Assembly: GCA_014898415.1 (NCBI GenBank)
Contig: RCTD01000018.1
Location: forward strand, 501,001 to 565,000
Length of the DNA stretch: 64,000 nt
Direction of reading: 5' to 3'
From: Stromatinia cepivora
Lineage: Eukaryota; Ascomycota; Leotiomycetes; Helotiales; Sclerotiniaceae
The position numbers and the translations under genes are program-made. Below the pieces are notes generated by a model, which saw nothing but the letters and a program-made list of their open reading frames with translations, was not told the origin of the DNA and ran no database searches. Shown in pieces: positions 21,854-34,520 of the stretch. The stretch's first letter is position 1. Every line of letters begins with the position of its first letter.

Positions 21854-24801
21854 ATGAGTGGGAGGCTCTTATCGGCGAGGCTTCTGCCCGCGGCTCAACG
21901 TATCAACTCACAGTCTGCCCGACATTTCCATCATAAGGCGGTATCTACCGCTGGCGGTCTTCTCAGATCAGAATCTGCCGTTCGTATTGCAAGAGGAAGG
22001 ATATGGCCAGCTGGTCATACACCATTCTCGAATGCTGTAGTTGTTCGAAATGCTTCATTTGTTCGCATTCTACCAAATATATTGTTAAAGTTTGCAAGAA
22101 TACCTGCACTTTTCGCTGGAGTGACCGTCGGTGGTCTAGCATATATTCAGTACCAGGCTACCCGTTAGTTTACCCGTTCCTTTATCTATAGACAATGCTA
22201 ATTTTTCATATCTGCAGAGGCTGGAAATTATGTTGCAGACATCTTCACTCAAACGACGAATACTGTATCTGGTGTAGCAGGAGGTTTGTTCGGCAGCGCA
22301 AAAGATATTGCAAGTCAAACACGACAAGGATGGGAAAAAACAAAAGAATCAGTTGAATTACCAGAGTGGATGCAAAAAGTATTACGGATCCATGAGGAGA
22401 TCGGGGAAAGAAGTGGTGGAGGTGGGGGTGGGGGCCCTGGCGGGGAACCACCGAAACAAAGCAGAGTGGCAGCTGCGGCTGCAGGAGGGAGTGCTGCCGC
22501 CTATGGATACGACCAATATGCGGAAGACGACAGGTCTCCAGCAGTTGCTGCCCGGGATGACCAAATGATGGTTTTGACCAAGAAAATGATTGAGATCAGA
22601 AGCATATTGCAAACTGTGGGGCAGTCGAACGCCCTTACTTTACCCTCAATCGTTGTTATTGGTTCACAATCATCGGGAAAAAGCTCTGTACTAGAGGCAA
22701 TCGTTGGACATGAGTTCCTGCCTAAGGGTTCGAATATGGTTACACGACGGCCCATCGAGTTGACTCTCGTCAATACCCCTGATTCACAAGCGGAATATGG
22801 AGAGTTTCCTGCTCTTGGCCTAGGAAAGATTACCGACTTTTCACACATCCAGAGGACGTTGACGGAATTGAACTTGGCCGTTCCTGACACGGAATGTGTT
22901 TCCGATGATCCAATTCAGTTGACCATCTCGTCGCCCCATGTTCCCGACTTATCCCTCATCGATCTACCGGGATATATTCAAGTTGTTGGTGAAAATCAGC
23001 CTTTGGAATTGAAGCAGAAAATCTCCGATTTGTGTGACAAGTATATTCAGCCTCCTAATGTTATCCTTGCTATTTCTGCCGCAGACGTGGACTTAGCCAA
23101 TTCGACAGCTTTGCGAGCAAGCCGAAGAGTTGACCCACGAGGTGAACGAACCATCGGTGTTGTTACAAAGATGGACCTTGTCGATCCTGCTAGAGGAGCC
23201 GCCATCCTAAATGACAGAAAATACCCCTTAAGGCTCGGTTATGTTGGTGTTGTGTCACGAGCACCACAGCAATCACAAACCAGATCATTGTTCAAAGCAG
23301 GAAGCGAAAGCATCTCGGAAGCTATCATAAAGAATGAGCATGCATTCTTCTCGTCACATCCTATGGAGTATGGACCTGATGCTGGACTAAATGTTGGCAC
23401 CACAACCCTCCGTAAGAAACTCATGCATGTACTCGAACAAACCATGGCGGCGAGCCTTCAAACTACTAGTGATGCTATTCACCAAGACCTTGAAGAGGCT
23501 ACTTATGAGTTTAAGGTCCAATACAACGACCGCCCTCTGTCTGCAGAATCTTATCTCGCCGAGAGTCTCGATGCATTTAAACATTCTTTCAAAGAATTTG
23601 CTGAAACTTTTGGAAGACCACAAGTCCGCGAGATGCTAAAAGAAGAGCTTGATCAACGAGTATTAGATCTTTTAGCAGCACGTTACTGGAACAGACCTAT
23701 CCAGGATCTCTCACCCTCACCACCCGAACCCAACTCACTTGCTGAGCTCCCAACCGCTGATCCTGATTCCCTCTTCTGGCACCGTAAACTCGATGCCTCG
23801 ACCTCCGCTCTCACCAAACTTGGTATTGGTCGTCTTGCAACCCAAGTCGTAGCCAATGCAATTCAAGCCCATATTGATCGTCTCATATCTCAATCAACTT
23901 TTGCAGCTCATCCATTTGCTCGTCAAGCTATCACCGATGCTGCAGCTGGTATCTTGAATGAAAGATTCTACAGTACAAGTGATCAAGTTGAGAACTGCAT
24001 TAAACCATATAAGTTCGAGATTGATGTTGAAGATAGCGAATGGTCACGAGGTCGAGAGAACGTCACCTCTGTGTTAAAGAATGAGCTCAAAGCTTGTGAA
24101 GATGCGTCAAAGAACTTGGAGCAACATGTTGGTGGAAGAAAGAAGCTGAGAGATGTCATGAGCTTTGTGGACAAAGCTAGAAAGGGCGAGATTATCGTTG
24201 ATGGCGATGCCAGTGGTGCCGGTGGATTCAGTTCCGCGTTATTGCAAAAAGGTATGTGCACATCTTTCTCTTATACCCGTTTGTACATCAGATACTAGCA
24301 ATCCCACCAGGTCGTGAAGCAGTCTTCCTCCGCGACCGGGCCGCCCTTCTGGCCATGCGTCTCAAGGCTCTCAAATCTGGCCAATGTGCCTCACTCAAAA
24401 ATAAATACTACTGTCCCGAAGTTTTCCTTGACGTCGTCGCCACTAAACTCACCTCCACGGCCGTTCTCTTTCTAAACGTCGAACTCCTCTCCGAGTTCTT
24501 CTATCAGTTCCCTAGAGAATTGGATCGGAGATTAGGAAGAGGATTGACAAAAGAAGAAGTAGAGAGATTTGCAAGAGAGGATAAGAAGGTTGAGAGACAT
24601 CTAGAGGTCATTAGGAGGAAGGAGTTATTGGAGTTAGTATTGGGAAAGATGGAGGGGCTGAGAGATTTACGCGAGTTAGATAATGGAGAAGCGAGAAGAC
24701 CACAAAGAGGAGCGAAGAATGGAAGAGGTAGTCATGGAAAAGAGGGGGTGAGAAGTCCGGCCGGAAAGGAAAATGGAAGGGGTGGATGGAGTTTGTTTTA
24801 G
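21854..24801 (+). CDS. MGM1: Mgm1/OPA1-type mitochondrial dynamin-like GTPase
   Basis: Three exons, 21854-22163, 22218-24251 and 24311-24801 (introns 54 and 59 nt), giving 944 residues. The N-terminus is basic and Ser/Arg-rich (MSGRLLSARLLPAAQRINSQ), a mitochondrial presequence, followed by a hydrophobic anchor at about 85-100 (PALFAGVTVGGLAYIQYQ) and a Gly/Ala-rich region. The dynamin GTPase motifs are intact: G1 GSQSSGKSS at about 252-260, G3 DLPG at about 352-355 and G4 TKMD at about 420-423. The C-terminal half matches the Mgm1 stalk (YYCPEVFLDVVATKLTSTA). By family knowledge it drives inner-membrane fusion and cristae maintenance and is cut by a rhomboid protease near the N-terminus. A run of nine Gly (GGGGGGGPGG region, about residue 150) is a low-complexity insertion. 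The splice at 24251/24311 restores LLQKGREAVFLRDRAALL, a conserved stretch. Confidence 0.96.
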
Positions 24802-25409
24802 TCGGTAGAAAATTTTGGGGGTAAATGGAGCGGGAGGTTGGATTGATTGATGAACAATTACAAGCAAGCAAGCGAGCGAGAGCAAACAATTATGATCACG
24901 GCGTTAGGGAATGATTGAAGAGGAATAGTACGAAAATATTGTATATCCTTTTTTTTTTGGTGGTGGTTGGTGCTGATGGCTGTTGAGGGGATAATATTCT
25001 AACCCACTCTACATGATGATGAATGCAACGACTTTCTTTTTGTGATAGATATTATTCCCCTATTTGGGTCTCCGTGAATTTGTTGCGCACGAATATTGAG
25101 ATATGAGTTTGACGTGGTAGATGCGGTTGGGCAAGCATTCATGATCCCCTTTCATGTGAGATAAGGATAAGTTTCAAGACATACTGCTGGATGATTTCAA
25201 GTGGTATATGTGATGTGCGTATTATATGCTATATGCACTATAGATCAATTCTTGTCTTTCATAATAATTCCCCAATGCGCCTTGCTACCCTATGATGATA
25301 GCAAAAATACATATGCATTGATGCCCGCCAAATTTCCCACCCGACCAATACCCATAACCATATGATCGTACAACAAACATAAAACATATCGGTGCCCGAA
25401 TCAATAACC
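24802..25409. other. Intergenic between convergent MGM1 and zinc transporter
   Basis: No gene seen; about 600 bases containing both 3' ends. Repeats of the type CAAGCAAGCGAGCGAG lie at about 24862-24877. Confidence 0.5.
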
Positions 25410-26877
25410 TCATTTTCCATCAACTACCAATTGTGTCGTGACCTCCCACTTCATCCCTCCACCTTTTCCATATCCTCCCCCGAGTCTATTTCTAACCAAT
25501 GTCTTGATTCTCTCTCTTAATTTCAATACATTTCCCTCGTCTCCCCTAACTCTCAATTTCAGATTCGCCATACATAATCCATAATGTACTTGCCAGAATC
25601 TCGCTTCTTCAACGGTAGATACTGATGGTTCGGATTCGATCTCCTTCATGACCTCTGAAACTCCAGCACCGGAATAGGACATCAAAAGCATGAGTCCCTG
25701 AGCGGTAGCTAGACGGATACCGAGGAGGAACATGGAAACGGCGATGGCGGTGCAGAGGAGACGGTCGAGCCAGATGTAGAGGGAGATTGTTAAAAGAGGA
25801 AGGAGAAGCATGATGGTGCTGCAGCTCAGAGTTAGGAAATGCGAGGGATTGGAGAGGACGGAGGGGAGAAATGATATGTAGGCGAAACGCATTGCTTTTC
25901 CTATTCGTGCGTGGTTTTTGAGTCCGATTGCTGAGACGAGAGTTGCTACTATTGAGAGCAAGGCAGCGGAATCAACAGAGCCGGGGCTAACTCGTTGATG
26001 AGAATGAGGATGATGAGGAGCGTGGTCGCCCAGTCCTTCTAAGACATGTTTTAAATTATGGGATATGAGATCAAAACCCATGAAGAGGAGGAAAACGGAC
26101 ATGGCGAATCCTGCTAGTACTTCTGCGCGTTCGAGTCCGAATGGATGACGGATGGAGGAGCGTTTCCATACTTCGAAATTGCAGAACACATCCACCACGA
26201 CGCAGATTGTTGCTGATACGGCATCGAAGAATATAAGATGGGATAGTGCGGTGAGGGCGAGAGAGCCTTGCGCGCTGTAAAGAACGAAAGCGGATATTAG
26301 GGCGTGGCAGAGACACCAGGCTATTCGAGTAGTTTGTTCTTTGGACATGCTTCTCCATGCTTCTTTGAAAGTGGGAATGGGTAGGGAGGCCGGGAGCGCG
26401 AGAGGTGCTCGAGGAGGTGGTTCGAGGAAGATCTGATGTTGAGTCGAGACACTACTGTGTTTGTATCTATGACCTCTTCGCTGGCCAATGTTCTGGTACA
26501 TCGTGTTAGTTAAGGTCTAATATGATCATTTGAGGTTCACGTACGGATTTGGCAATTGGCGCATCTTTTATAGTTTGAGTCTGAAAGTTAAAAGGATTCG
26601 CAGCTCCTCTGGTAGGTGGCACACTCATCATTCCATCCGGTTGAAGGTTTGGACTTGAGAAACCTGAAGGAGGAGACATCGGGGTACGCATCGAACCAAA
26701 TCGACCTGTGTTTGAAATTGCAGGTGAAAGAGCATCAGGATCCAAAAGAATCTCTGAGTGCACGGTTCGTGAAGTGCCATCTTGATCATCCCATGCAAAT
26801 CTGCCTTGCTCTTGTGGAATAGGAGTGGGTGGAGTGGGTGTCCTCGGAGGTGCTGGAATAGGAAGGCTCGAAGCCAT
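25410..26877 (-). CDS. ZRG17: ZRG17-like cation diffusion facilitator (zinc transporter)
   Basis: Two exons, 26877-26545 and 26492-25410, separated by a 52-nt phase-0 intron, giving 471 residues. The first about 150 residues are cytosolic, rich in Pro/Ser (PAPPRTPTPPTPIP). The spliced join gives IAKSNIGQRRGHRYKHSS, followed by EPPPRAPLALPASLPIPTFK. The CDF core starts at about residue 165 and has roughly six membrane segments, with SHLIFFDAVSATICVVVD in the second and HPFGLERAEVLAGF (about 227-240) after it. A His-rich loop (HAPHHPHSHQR) sits between the middle segments, and a C-terminal cytosolic domain follows. In yeast and fission yeast Zrg17 pairs with Msc2/Cis4 to move zinc into the ER/Golgi. 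The symbol rests on overall resemblance, including HPFG and the N-terminal block. Confidence 0.85.
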
Positions 26878-27643
26878 AGTTTGATATCTAGTTGATATCT
26901 AATAATTTTGAGGTTTCATGAAAACACCGTTCATTAATTGGTCGTCAAATCTATTATTATTATGCGCAATTGGCACGAAACGTTTCGTAATTCGTCATGT
27001 AGAATTAATTGGTTGCGATATATAAATGGATCTGTAATTTACTTACTTCCCCTTTTGGATCTTTAGACCAGGGGAAATGTTTCACCGCCCAGGCATTATG
27101 CAATATTATTGAATTACGTAAGCGAGATTTTACCTCAATTCAACCTCATTTGACATTGAGAAAGCTCTAGACCCAACAGACCCCATAGCCAAAGCTTTCT
27201 CCATCAAAACCATCAAAAATGGATTGATTGTACACATCCCTAAATGTCCTTCAACACAAAAGTTTCTTGAATTCCGGATCATCAGACGTACAGAAGTATC
27301 ATATACCTGGTATTTTGATCATTATCGATATCTGAGGCTCTCATTCACTGCACACAAAACACCCAGTTTTCTTAGGTGCTTAAACGCTCAACAACCTTTG
27401 TAAAAGCAACGAATTCGGTCTTGGCAAGTGTGCTTCTTTGAAGAGTTTCTTTGGAATATTTCAATGCGAGTCTGACTTTTCCAAGTTGCAAAAACACGTG
27501 TCCTTCGTTGATCAGACAAGTGTGGTCGAGCTTTCTGGTCCCTGACATTTTCCGTTCAGGCTTGGTATTACAAGCGCTATATACACCTTCTCGAATATGA
27601 GTTCGCCTTCGTAACATCTGTTCCAAGAATAAACTACGAAATC
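26878..27643. other. Divergent promoter region
   Basis: No supported gene in about 770 bases between the zinc transporter and the two-membrane-segment protein. A minus-strand frame at 27372-27626 lies where the plus-strand 5' leader is expected and has no recognisable domain. Confidence 0.45.
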
Positions 27644-28714
27644 ATGGAGAAGGAGGTTGGTTTAAACGGTATTTCACATGACCATTCTGGAGAACTAGTC
27701 CACGAACCTGAAGAAATTCAATCCGAAACCAGGCCAGGGGGCCACAGAAGAACACTATCTGGAAGCATCATGTCCAAACTATCATTCTTGTCGGGGCCCC
27801 GCAGTCAGCAATCTCCGCCTCGTGACGAACCAATATCACCAAAAAGATCAACCAGTAGAGCTATGGCTGTTGCAGTTCAGCAGCAAAAGACTAGAAGGAG
27901 GAAAGGTTCATTGAGGAAGGCCGCATTACTTGGTCGAGGGGCACAACGAGATCGGAAAGAGTCCAAAATAATTCCTAACGATACCAATCAGCACAGCCAA
28001 TACTCTAGCAATGCATTTCTAAGTCCTACTTCACCCGAAAATATTCGGCCTGTCAGTGGTCTTGGCTTGGGAATATCTGACGAAACTCCTCGGCCTTCCA
28101 TGGAAGGTTTAGCCAACCGAAGTAATAATACCTTACTACCACCTATCAAAACTCTTCCCATGGGGGCTAATGACCATATCATTGCATCACCAACGACGAC
28201 TACAAGTCCTACTTTAACCTATGCATCCACTACGGATGAAGAAGACCTGCTCAGTATTCCATCACATAGCCTGCCAGCTGCAGCTCGTATACCAACGCCA
28301 TCATCTAGTTCAGATTCATACTTTCCGCCCGGCGCTGGCTCCGTAGTTCGTCGGCGACCATCTCAGAGACAAAAATCCCCACTATCCATCGGCGGACTGG
28401 CCGCAAGTCCACTTCCTCTACCAGATGCAGAATGGGACTACTCGGAAACTGAATGGTGGGGTTGGGTTATACTCATTGTAACATGGATTGTGTTCGTTAC
28501 TGGAATGGGTTCATGTCTAGGCGTTTGGAGTTGGGCTTGGGATGTTGGAGAAACCCCTTATGCTCCTCCTGAGCTGGAGGATGATCCAACATTACCGATT
28601 GTGGGCTATTATCCTGCATTGATTATTTTGACGACAGTAATGGCTTGGGTTTGGGTAGTTGTTGCTTGGGTTGGTATGAAATACTTTCGGCATGCGAAGA
28701 TTAGTGGGGATTGA
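27644..28714 (+). CDS. Conserved fungal protein with two C-terminal membrane segments
   Basis: Intronless frame of 356 residues. The N-terminal 260 residues are disordered in character: basic stretches (QQKTRRRKGSLRKAALL), many Ser/Pro pairs (SPTSPENIRP, PTPSSSSDSYFPP), and likely phosphorylation sites (RRTLSGS, RSTS). The C-terminus is strongly conserved in style: WWGWVILIVTWIVFVTGMGS (about 271-294) and GYYPALIILTTVMAWVWVVV (about 320-345) form two membrane spans joined by a short acidic loop, PPELEDDPTLPIV. The Trp-rich spans are unusual. I recognise the C-terminal pattern as common among filamentous ascomycetes but cannot assign a function or name. The ATG chosen is the first in the frame and is preceded by a plausible leader. 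Confidence 0.75.
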   Translation: MEKEVGLNGISHDHSGELVHEPEEIQSETRPGGHRRTLSGSIMSKLSFLSGPRSQQSPPRDEPISPKRSTSRAMAVAVQQQKTRRRKGSLRKAALLGRGAQRDRKESKIIPNDTNQHSQYSSNAFLSPTSPENIRPVSGLGLGISDETPRPSMEGLANRSNNTLLPPIKTLPMGANDHIIASPTTTTSPTLTYASTTDEEDLLSIPSHSLPAAARIPTPSSSSDSYFPPGAGSVVRRRPSQRQKSPLSIGGLAASPLPLPDAEWDYSETEWWGWVILIVTWIVFVTGMGSCLGVWSWAWDVGETPYAPPELEDDPTLPIVGYYPALIILTTVMAWVWVVVAWVGMKYFRHAKISGD

Positions 28715-29875
28715 AAATGCCATACTTAATGATAATGTTAATTTACAGAAGAAGGCACACTTCAAGATTTTTATGAAAGTCTTATAGGTTATTCTTGGTC
28801 ATATGAAGATTGACTTCCCAAGCCAAAAAGCGGTCAATGGCTATTTTCAGCATGCAAACAAATGAGACTCGCCATGACGATGATTGAGCAGACTCACTAC
28901 TTCGCTTTCCTCTTTGGAAGAACTCCTGCTGAAAGTAGAATAGATGAGGTGATGTCTACAACCTGAAGGACTTAACATTTCCAAACATGATTGACCTGGA
29001 CCTACAAACTACGCGGTCTTCTTGTGCATTGCTGCCTGGTTCAACGAAGTTGGTACACTTGCTGGTGTCCATAGATCTTGGCCCGATATATAGGCAGAAA
29101 GGCTAGCTTACCATCGAGTTTAGTAAATGTGGGATTGGCTCCTTATTTACTGAAACTCAAGGAACAAAGGATATACACATGCCTAGATACGAGGCCTCGA
29201 TGTGATTACACTCATATGGGTGGTGCCTCTCATCGATGCGAAGGATGCGTTCACTGATGGTTCCCGGAAGAAGGGATCCTCTCCTTCGCTTACGCCCAAA
29301 ACGAGATGCATCGCAATACAAAGACTCTTGCATGCCGGCCAAGAGCTGAAGAGTATGCAGGCTCTTCGTAGCATAATTCGGATGATGGGATGAAGAGATC
29401 ATGGTTACTCGAGGTGAACTTGACGAGAACACCGAAGAGGAAAGGATGTCATTAATTATGAGAAAAGGGAAAGGCAACGACATATTTGTTGTGAGTTGTA
29501 AGCTTAGAGTCTTTGGGTGGGATTTGTATCTATGATGAGATAGCACTCCATGTTTGTTTTTATTGAAAAGATCTTATTATATGATTACATGCATACAGTC
29601 CAGAATGCGAAGCTATTTAGAGACCAAGTCTTTCCATCTAATAATGAGGTTCGTAAAGGAAGCTGACGTCCACAACCCTACAATGAGGTTGTTCTCGCTT
29701 GCATAATTTTCATATTCTGCATAATTATATGTCAAGGCGGTGAGATCTTAGCGCCAATCATAATTGGTCCGAGCTCGAAAAAAAGATTCCCGCATCAAAA
29801 AATAATTCTTGAATTTCAGAAGCTCAAAAATCAACACTACTTGATTCCCAATTGAGAGTGCACAACACAGTCAAA
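28715..29875. other. Intergenic, 1.2 kb
   Basis: No gene I can support. A minus-strand frame of 129 codons at 29157-29546 has no recognisable domain and may be chance. The right end holds the EBP2 promoter. Confidence 0.4.
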
Positions 29876-31140
29876 ATGGTTACCAAAAGTAAATTGAAGA
29901 TGGCGCTTGCAGCCGATAAGAAAATTGATTTTTCCAAATTACATCAGAAGAAACAGGCTAAGCTTGCGAGGAAGGAAAAGGCCGTGAAGAGAGAGGAGAA
30001 GAGCTCGAAGAAGGGAAAAGTTGAGCAAGAATGGGAAGATGTTGAGGATGAGAGTGGGGATGAGGAGGAGGAGAGTGCTGAAGAAGGTGATAGTGAGGAT
30101 GAAGAGGAGGAGGAAGAAGGAAATGGTCCTACTGAGGTATTTGCGCTTTCGCATCTAGTGTTTCCCAGTACTAATCAGCAGGTAGATTGACTTCGCAGCA
30201 ATCGACGAAAGCAATAGTGATTCTTCGGTTGGCGGGGATGAGAACGATGAAGAGGATGATGACGAAGATGATGAAGATATTCCTATGTCCGACCTCGAAG
30301 ATCTTGATGACGAAGAAAGAGAAGATATGATCCCTCATCAACGTCTCACCATAAACAACACAATCGCTCTTACCGCAGCCCTCAAACGTATCTCTCTTCC
30401 CATCGCCACTCTCCCATTCTCCGAACATCAATCTATTACCTCTGATAAACCCACGGAAATTGAAGATGTTTCCGATGACTTGAAACGCGAATTGGCATTT
30501 TATTCACAATCGCTTGAGGCCGTTAAGTCTGCGCGATTGCTCTTGAAGGCGGAAGGCGTACCATTTACTAGACCTACCGACTATTTTGCAGAGATGGTCA
30601 AGGCCGACGAACATATGGAGAAGATCAAGAGGAAGTTAATTGATGAAGCTGCTGGAAAGAAGGCATCTGCAGATGCCAGGAAACAGAGAGATTTGAAGAA
30701 GTTCGGAAAGCAAGTTCAAGTCGCCAAGTTACAAGAGAGAGATAAAGAAAGGAAACAAACTTTGGATAAGATTAAGACCTTGAAGAGAAGTATGTTACAG
30801 CTCATTTTCAAAGTAGTCTAATAGCATTTACTAACAAACAATAGAACGTCAAGGCGCCGACAATGAGAATACAAATGAAGCAGATCTCTTCGACGTAGCT
30901 CTCGAAGAAGAAACCAAATCCACAGGAGGTCGAAATGATCGCAAGGGCGGACCAAACAAGAGACAAAAGAAAGACGAAAAATTCGGACACGGTGGTAAGA
31001 AGAGATTCAAGAAGAGTGGTGATGCGATCAGTAGTGGAGATTTAAGCGGATTCTCGGTCAAGAAGATGAAAGGAGGTGGTGCCAAAGGTGGCGCAAAGTC
31101 TAGACCAGGAAAGGCGAGGAGAGCGGGTGGAAAGAGATAG
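29876..31140 (+). CDS. EBP2: EBP2-type rRNA-processing protein
   Basis: Three exons, 29876-30136, 30186-30789 and 30845-31140 (introns 49 and 55 nt), giving 386 residues. The ATG at 29876 is the first true ATG; upstream codons in frame are not starts. The N-terminus is lysine-rich (KKIDFSKLHQKKQAKLARKE), followed by a long acidic region (EEEESAEEGDSEDEEEEEEG), typical of nucleolar proteins. The conserved Ebp2 domain follows: DDLKRELAFYSQSLEAVKSA, PFTRPTDYFAEMVKADEHME, and a helical stretch with KFGKQVQVAKLQERDKERKQ. The C-terminus is Lys/Gly-rich (SGFSVKKMKGGGAKGGAKS), matching the end of the family. In yeast Ebp2 is a nucleolar factor required for 27S pre-rRNA processing and 60S subunit assembly, and it partners with Rrs1. 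Confidence 0.95.
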
Positions 31141-33596
31141 TGTGTTAATATGAGGGGAAAAGTATCAAGGGGGTAATTTGAGAATGGCGTTTTGGGGGCA
31201 TGTTCAATTGTTCAGGAAGATGTGGGACATTGTGAGGGGGGGAGGAGAGAAGATGTTGTGGAATACCATGAATGTTTTTGTCTTCATCACATTTTTATTC
31301 ATACTAGTGAGGAGCATTAGTTCATCTCTTGATGCCTATGAGTGCCATTCACCGTTTCATCAACTATTAAAAGCAGGCATCGAATATTGGGTGAGGATCG
31401 TTGCGTGAAGATTCCCTAGCCAAAGTTGGCGAACAATATATCCTGGTTACTTGAGCATTTTTGCCCACTTTAGCCTGTCCTCAACTGTATCCAATATTTC
31501 TCCTATCCTAAATCCTTTTCCAATCATTAATATACCGAAAATACGAATTGAATGCTTCGTTCAGGTTTACATGTTTGCATTTTGCATGTTTAGCACATCA
31601 CATCTGGAAATGTGAGATTTATCACTCATGTTGGATGCGGATATTAGGATTGGGGTTATTGAATATGAGATACACACATATATATATCTAACTCGCAATA
31701 GAGAATTAGATATAGATAATAGACATCTTCGCCTTTTTGATTATTTTTCAGATGCAGCTAATACTGTTATGAAAGTGTCTGTTGCAAAAAATTCCCGCCC
31801 GATGTCAGCAATTTTGTATTTTCTAGTGGCGAGTTGGTTAGTTCTTGGGCTCCGATTTATTGCATTAGTTCTAAAAAGAAAAAGGAAGATCAGATCTCCT
31901 CTTTCTTTCTGCTTTCTTGACATATGATAGTAGTCTGAGGGATATCAAGTTGAGCGATACGAAGGGCACTATGTTGGAGAAATGGATATATCAGGGAAGC
32001 GAGACGTTGAGATGGAGATTGGGATGGTGGAGAAGTATGAGGGGGTACTTTGGAATTAGTATATACTATGGCCCATTGAAAAATTGTAAGGGTTCACACT
32101 TCAAGTCTAGATATGCTAATATAAAAGTCAAGAAGTGAGTGATGAAGTTAAACATACAGTACCCCTCCACTTATATTAACCGATACTCAATTTTACACCA
32201 AAAACAGCCAAAATACATCATTTTTACTTAAATATTTTGATATAATAAAAAATCCAATGATTAAACCCTACCATAACACCAACCACTCCTATATAAAGAT
32301 TATATATAATAAATTCCAAAAGTTTGAAAAATTTATCCATCGAATAATAATGATTTAAAATTGGAACTTTTATTTTTCTTGATTTTCCCTACAAAAATTA
32401 TCTTGAATTTATTTCACCAATTTTCTATCTTGATTATATAACCTAGAAAAATCATAAAAATAAATTTCGAAATTTTGATTATTATTTTAGATCGAAATAC
32501 TTGAAACTTTGAGTTTGAAAGATATTTTATTATTAAAAAAAGTTTTAATGATTTATTGAAGTTAATGAGTTTTGGTGTAATAACCCCACTCAGCAAATAG
32601 CTGTGGTCTAGTACTACAATGGTGGTCTATTGCTCTTAGCAAACTTTATGATTAATAGCATGGCTATTTCTTAAAAATCGGAAAATTCATCTTTCCTCAT
32701 TAGATTTCACAATATACCTTTGCATATAATCGGGGATGGGAAATTAACTCGATATATCAAGTGAGCTAGCTCTATCTCGCTACTTCTAGCTCGGCTTACC
32801 GTTCTATTGCACCCTAGGTAGCTGCACATCCTGGCACTCCTGGCTTCGGTTTGCTAGCTTTGGTTCGTCATTTGTATTGCTAGCTTCGGTATTGAAAGTG
32901 CTGCGTACTAGAGATGTGCAACGATTTCTTGATGCTATGGGATAGTATGGGTAGCTTGTCGTAATAATGAGGTAGGGGTTGTGAATGAGTAAATGTTTTG
33001 ATTAAATGAGGTTAGAATTGAGATTGCGATGGATTTCTAGGCTAATAGATTTTATAAACTAGAACGCAGAGATAAACATACACCATCCTTACATCTAAGA
33101 GCTTTTAAGTACAGGGTACTGTTCACATGAGCAGACACATGGTATTAACCAACTGTAGATATTACAAAGTCGTCATCTCATGTTCTGTGCCCAACATTTG
33201 CATCCAACATACAACCAACATGACAACCAACATCATATCCAACTTTGTGTTGACTTTGCCACATACCTACCTAGCTTATATATCAACAATCGATCGCCCT
33301 TTGTTTTCATAAGATACTCGGTCGTGGAAAGATACACTTTCTGTAGAAGCCTAAAACCCGATTCACTCATATCCTGACCAATCACCAGGTGTCCGTTATT
33401 ATTGAAATTGAATACCTACCTAGGTACCTAGGTAGAGTTGGACATCACCACCTTGAAGACGCGTCGAATTATTCACTTTGTGACATCGATGCAACTACAG
33501 ATTCGATAAATTCCATCATCCACATTCTGCCTTCGATCATAAGCTACACTTTCGACTACTTCCATAAACTTCGAACATCGTTCATTCCTCGCCAAA
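31141..33596. other. Gene-poor, partly AT-rich region
   Basis: About 2.5 kb with no gene I can support. The left part contains only small frames. The segment from about 32160 to 32600 is very AT-rich with many TA steps and no open frame, consistent with a decayed mobile element (see separate entry). The tract TACCTACCTAGGTACCTAGG begins at 33413, just before the P450 pseudogene. Confidence 0.45.
32153..32610. mobile_element. Possible degraded MITE in AT-rich tract
   Basis: The AT-rich block is bordered by weakly inverted sequences: TTTTACACCAAAAAC at about 32193-32207, and TGAGTTTTGGTGTAATAACC on the right side at about 32566-32585, the reverse complement of which contains TTACACCAAAA. The left boundary begins with CAGTACCCCTCCAC, similar in style to ends of fungal Tc1/mariner-type elements. 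No clean target duplication was found, so boundaries are approximate and the call is weak. Confidence 0.3.
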
Positions 33597-34520
33597 ATGT
33601 TCCTCGAAAGAATTAACCACTTTCTGAGCCAGTATTTTGTTCACAGTGGCAATGAGCGCACATCGAACCCCTTTTACGTACCCTCAGCCTTCTTCGTTAT
33701 CATAATTACGTGGGCAACATGGAGATTCTGGAAATTTACATTGAAGCCACTCTGTATCCAGATGATCCAAAGGAATACCCGTACCTCATTCCAGGTATAT
33801 TTTCATTCTCGCACACTTGGTGATTCTCTACCTTAGCTGTGTATAACCTTCGCCTTGCTAACCAATGCTACAGGCCAAGCACCAGCGTTTCTGAAGGATA
33901 GTCAAGGCTTATTCAAAAGAGCAAGGTAAGCCTATCCAAAACCACGTTTCTGTATTATCACACTCTAACTCCTTTCCAGAGAATACTTTGGCAATACCCG
34001 CGAGCCATTCGCCATTACAATCATGGGCCAGCAAATATATGTAGTCACGAACCCAGACGACTTACCAACCTTATACAAAAGCACATCAACACTTACATTC
34101 GATGGATTCATCCAAGATTTCTTCGAGAAAGAAGGTGTGACTCCCGAGGCTATCGAAATCATGTTCACGAAACAGGCTAAAAGCCAGAAGAAAGTTCTTG
34201 CGCACGCCGGTGAGGATTTCTTCAAACAGCAGCTTCAGCCTGGTGGACACCTGCAACCACTGTTCAACTCTATTCAATCGAAGATTAGCGAATGTATTCA
34301 ATGGAACAAACTATCACACAAAACTATTCTCTCAACTACTGGACGCACCAAAAAAAATCTCCCTTTTAGCATTCTGTCACGAGGTCTTGGTAAAACCTGT
34401 ATCCACCGCAGTATTCGATAATGTACTCTATGAAATCGAACCTAATCTCAGCGCCATCTTTCGAAAATTCGACGACAATAGCTGGAAGATGAATTATGAA
34501 CTTCCGAGATTCGTGGCATC

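Noticed and set aside
1010..29660. Shared 16-mer ATGAGGTTCGTAAAGG near 1014 and 29646
   Set aside because: About one such match is expected by chance in 64 kb; the flanks do not align.
30790..31085. Minus-strand frames inside EBP2
   Set aside because: Antisense shadows of the basic C-terminal exon and its intron.
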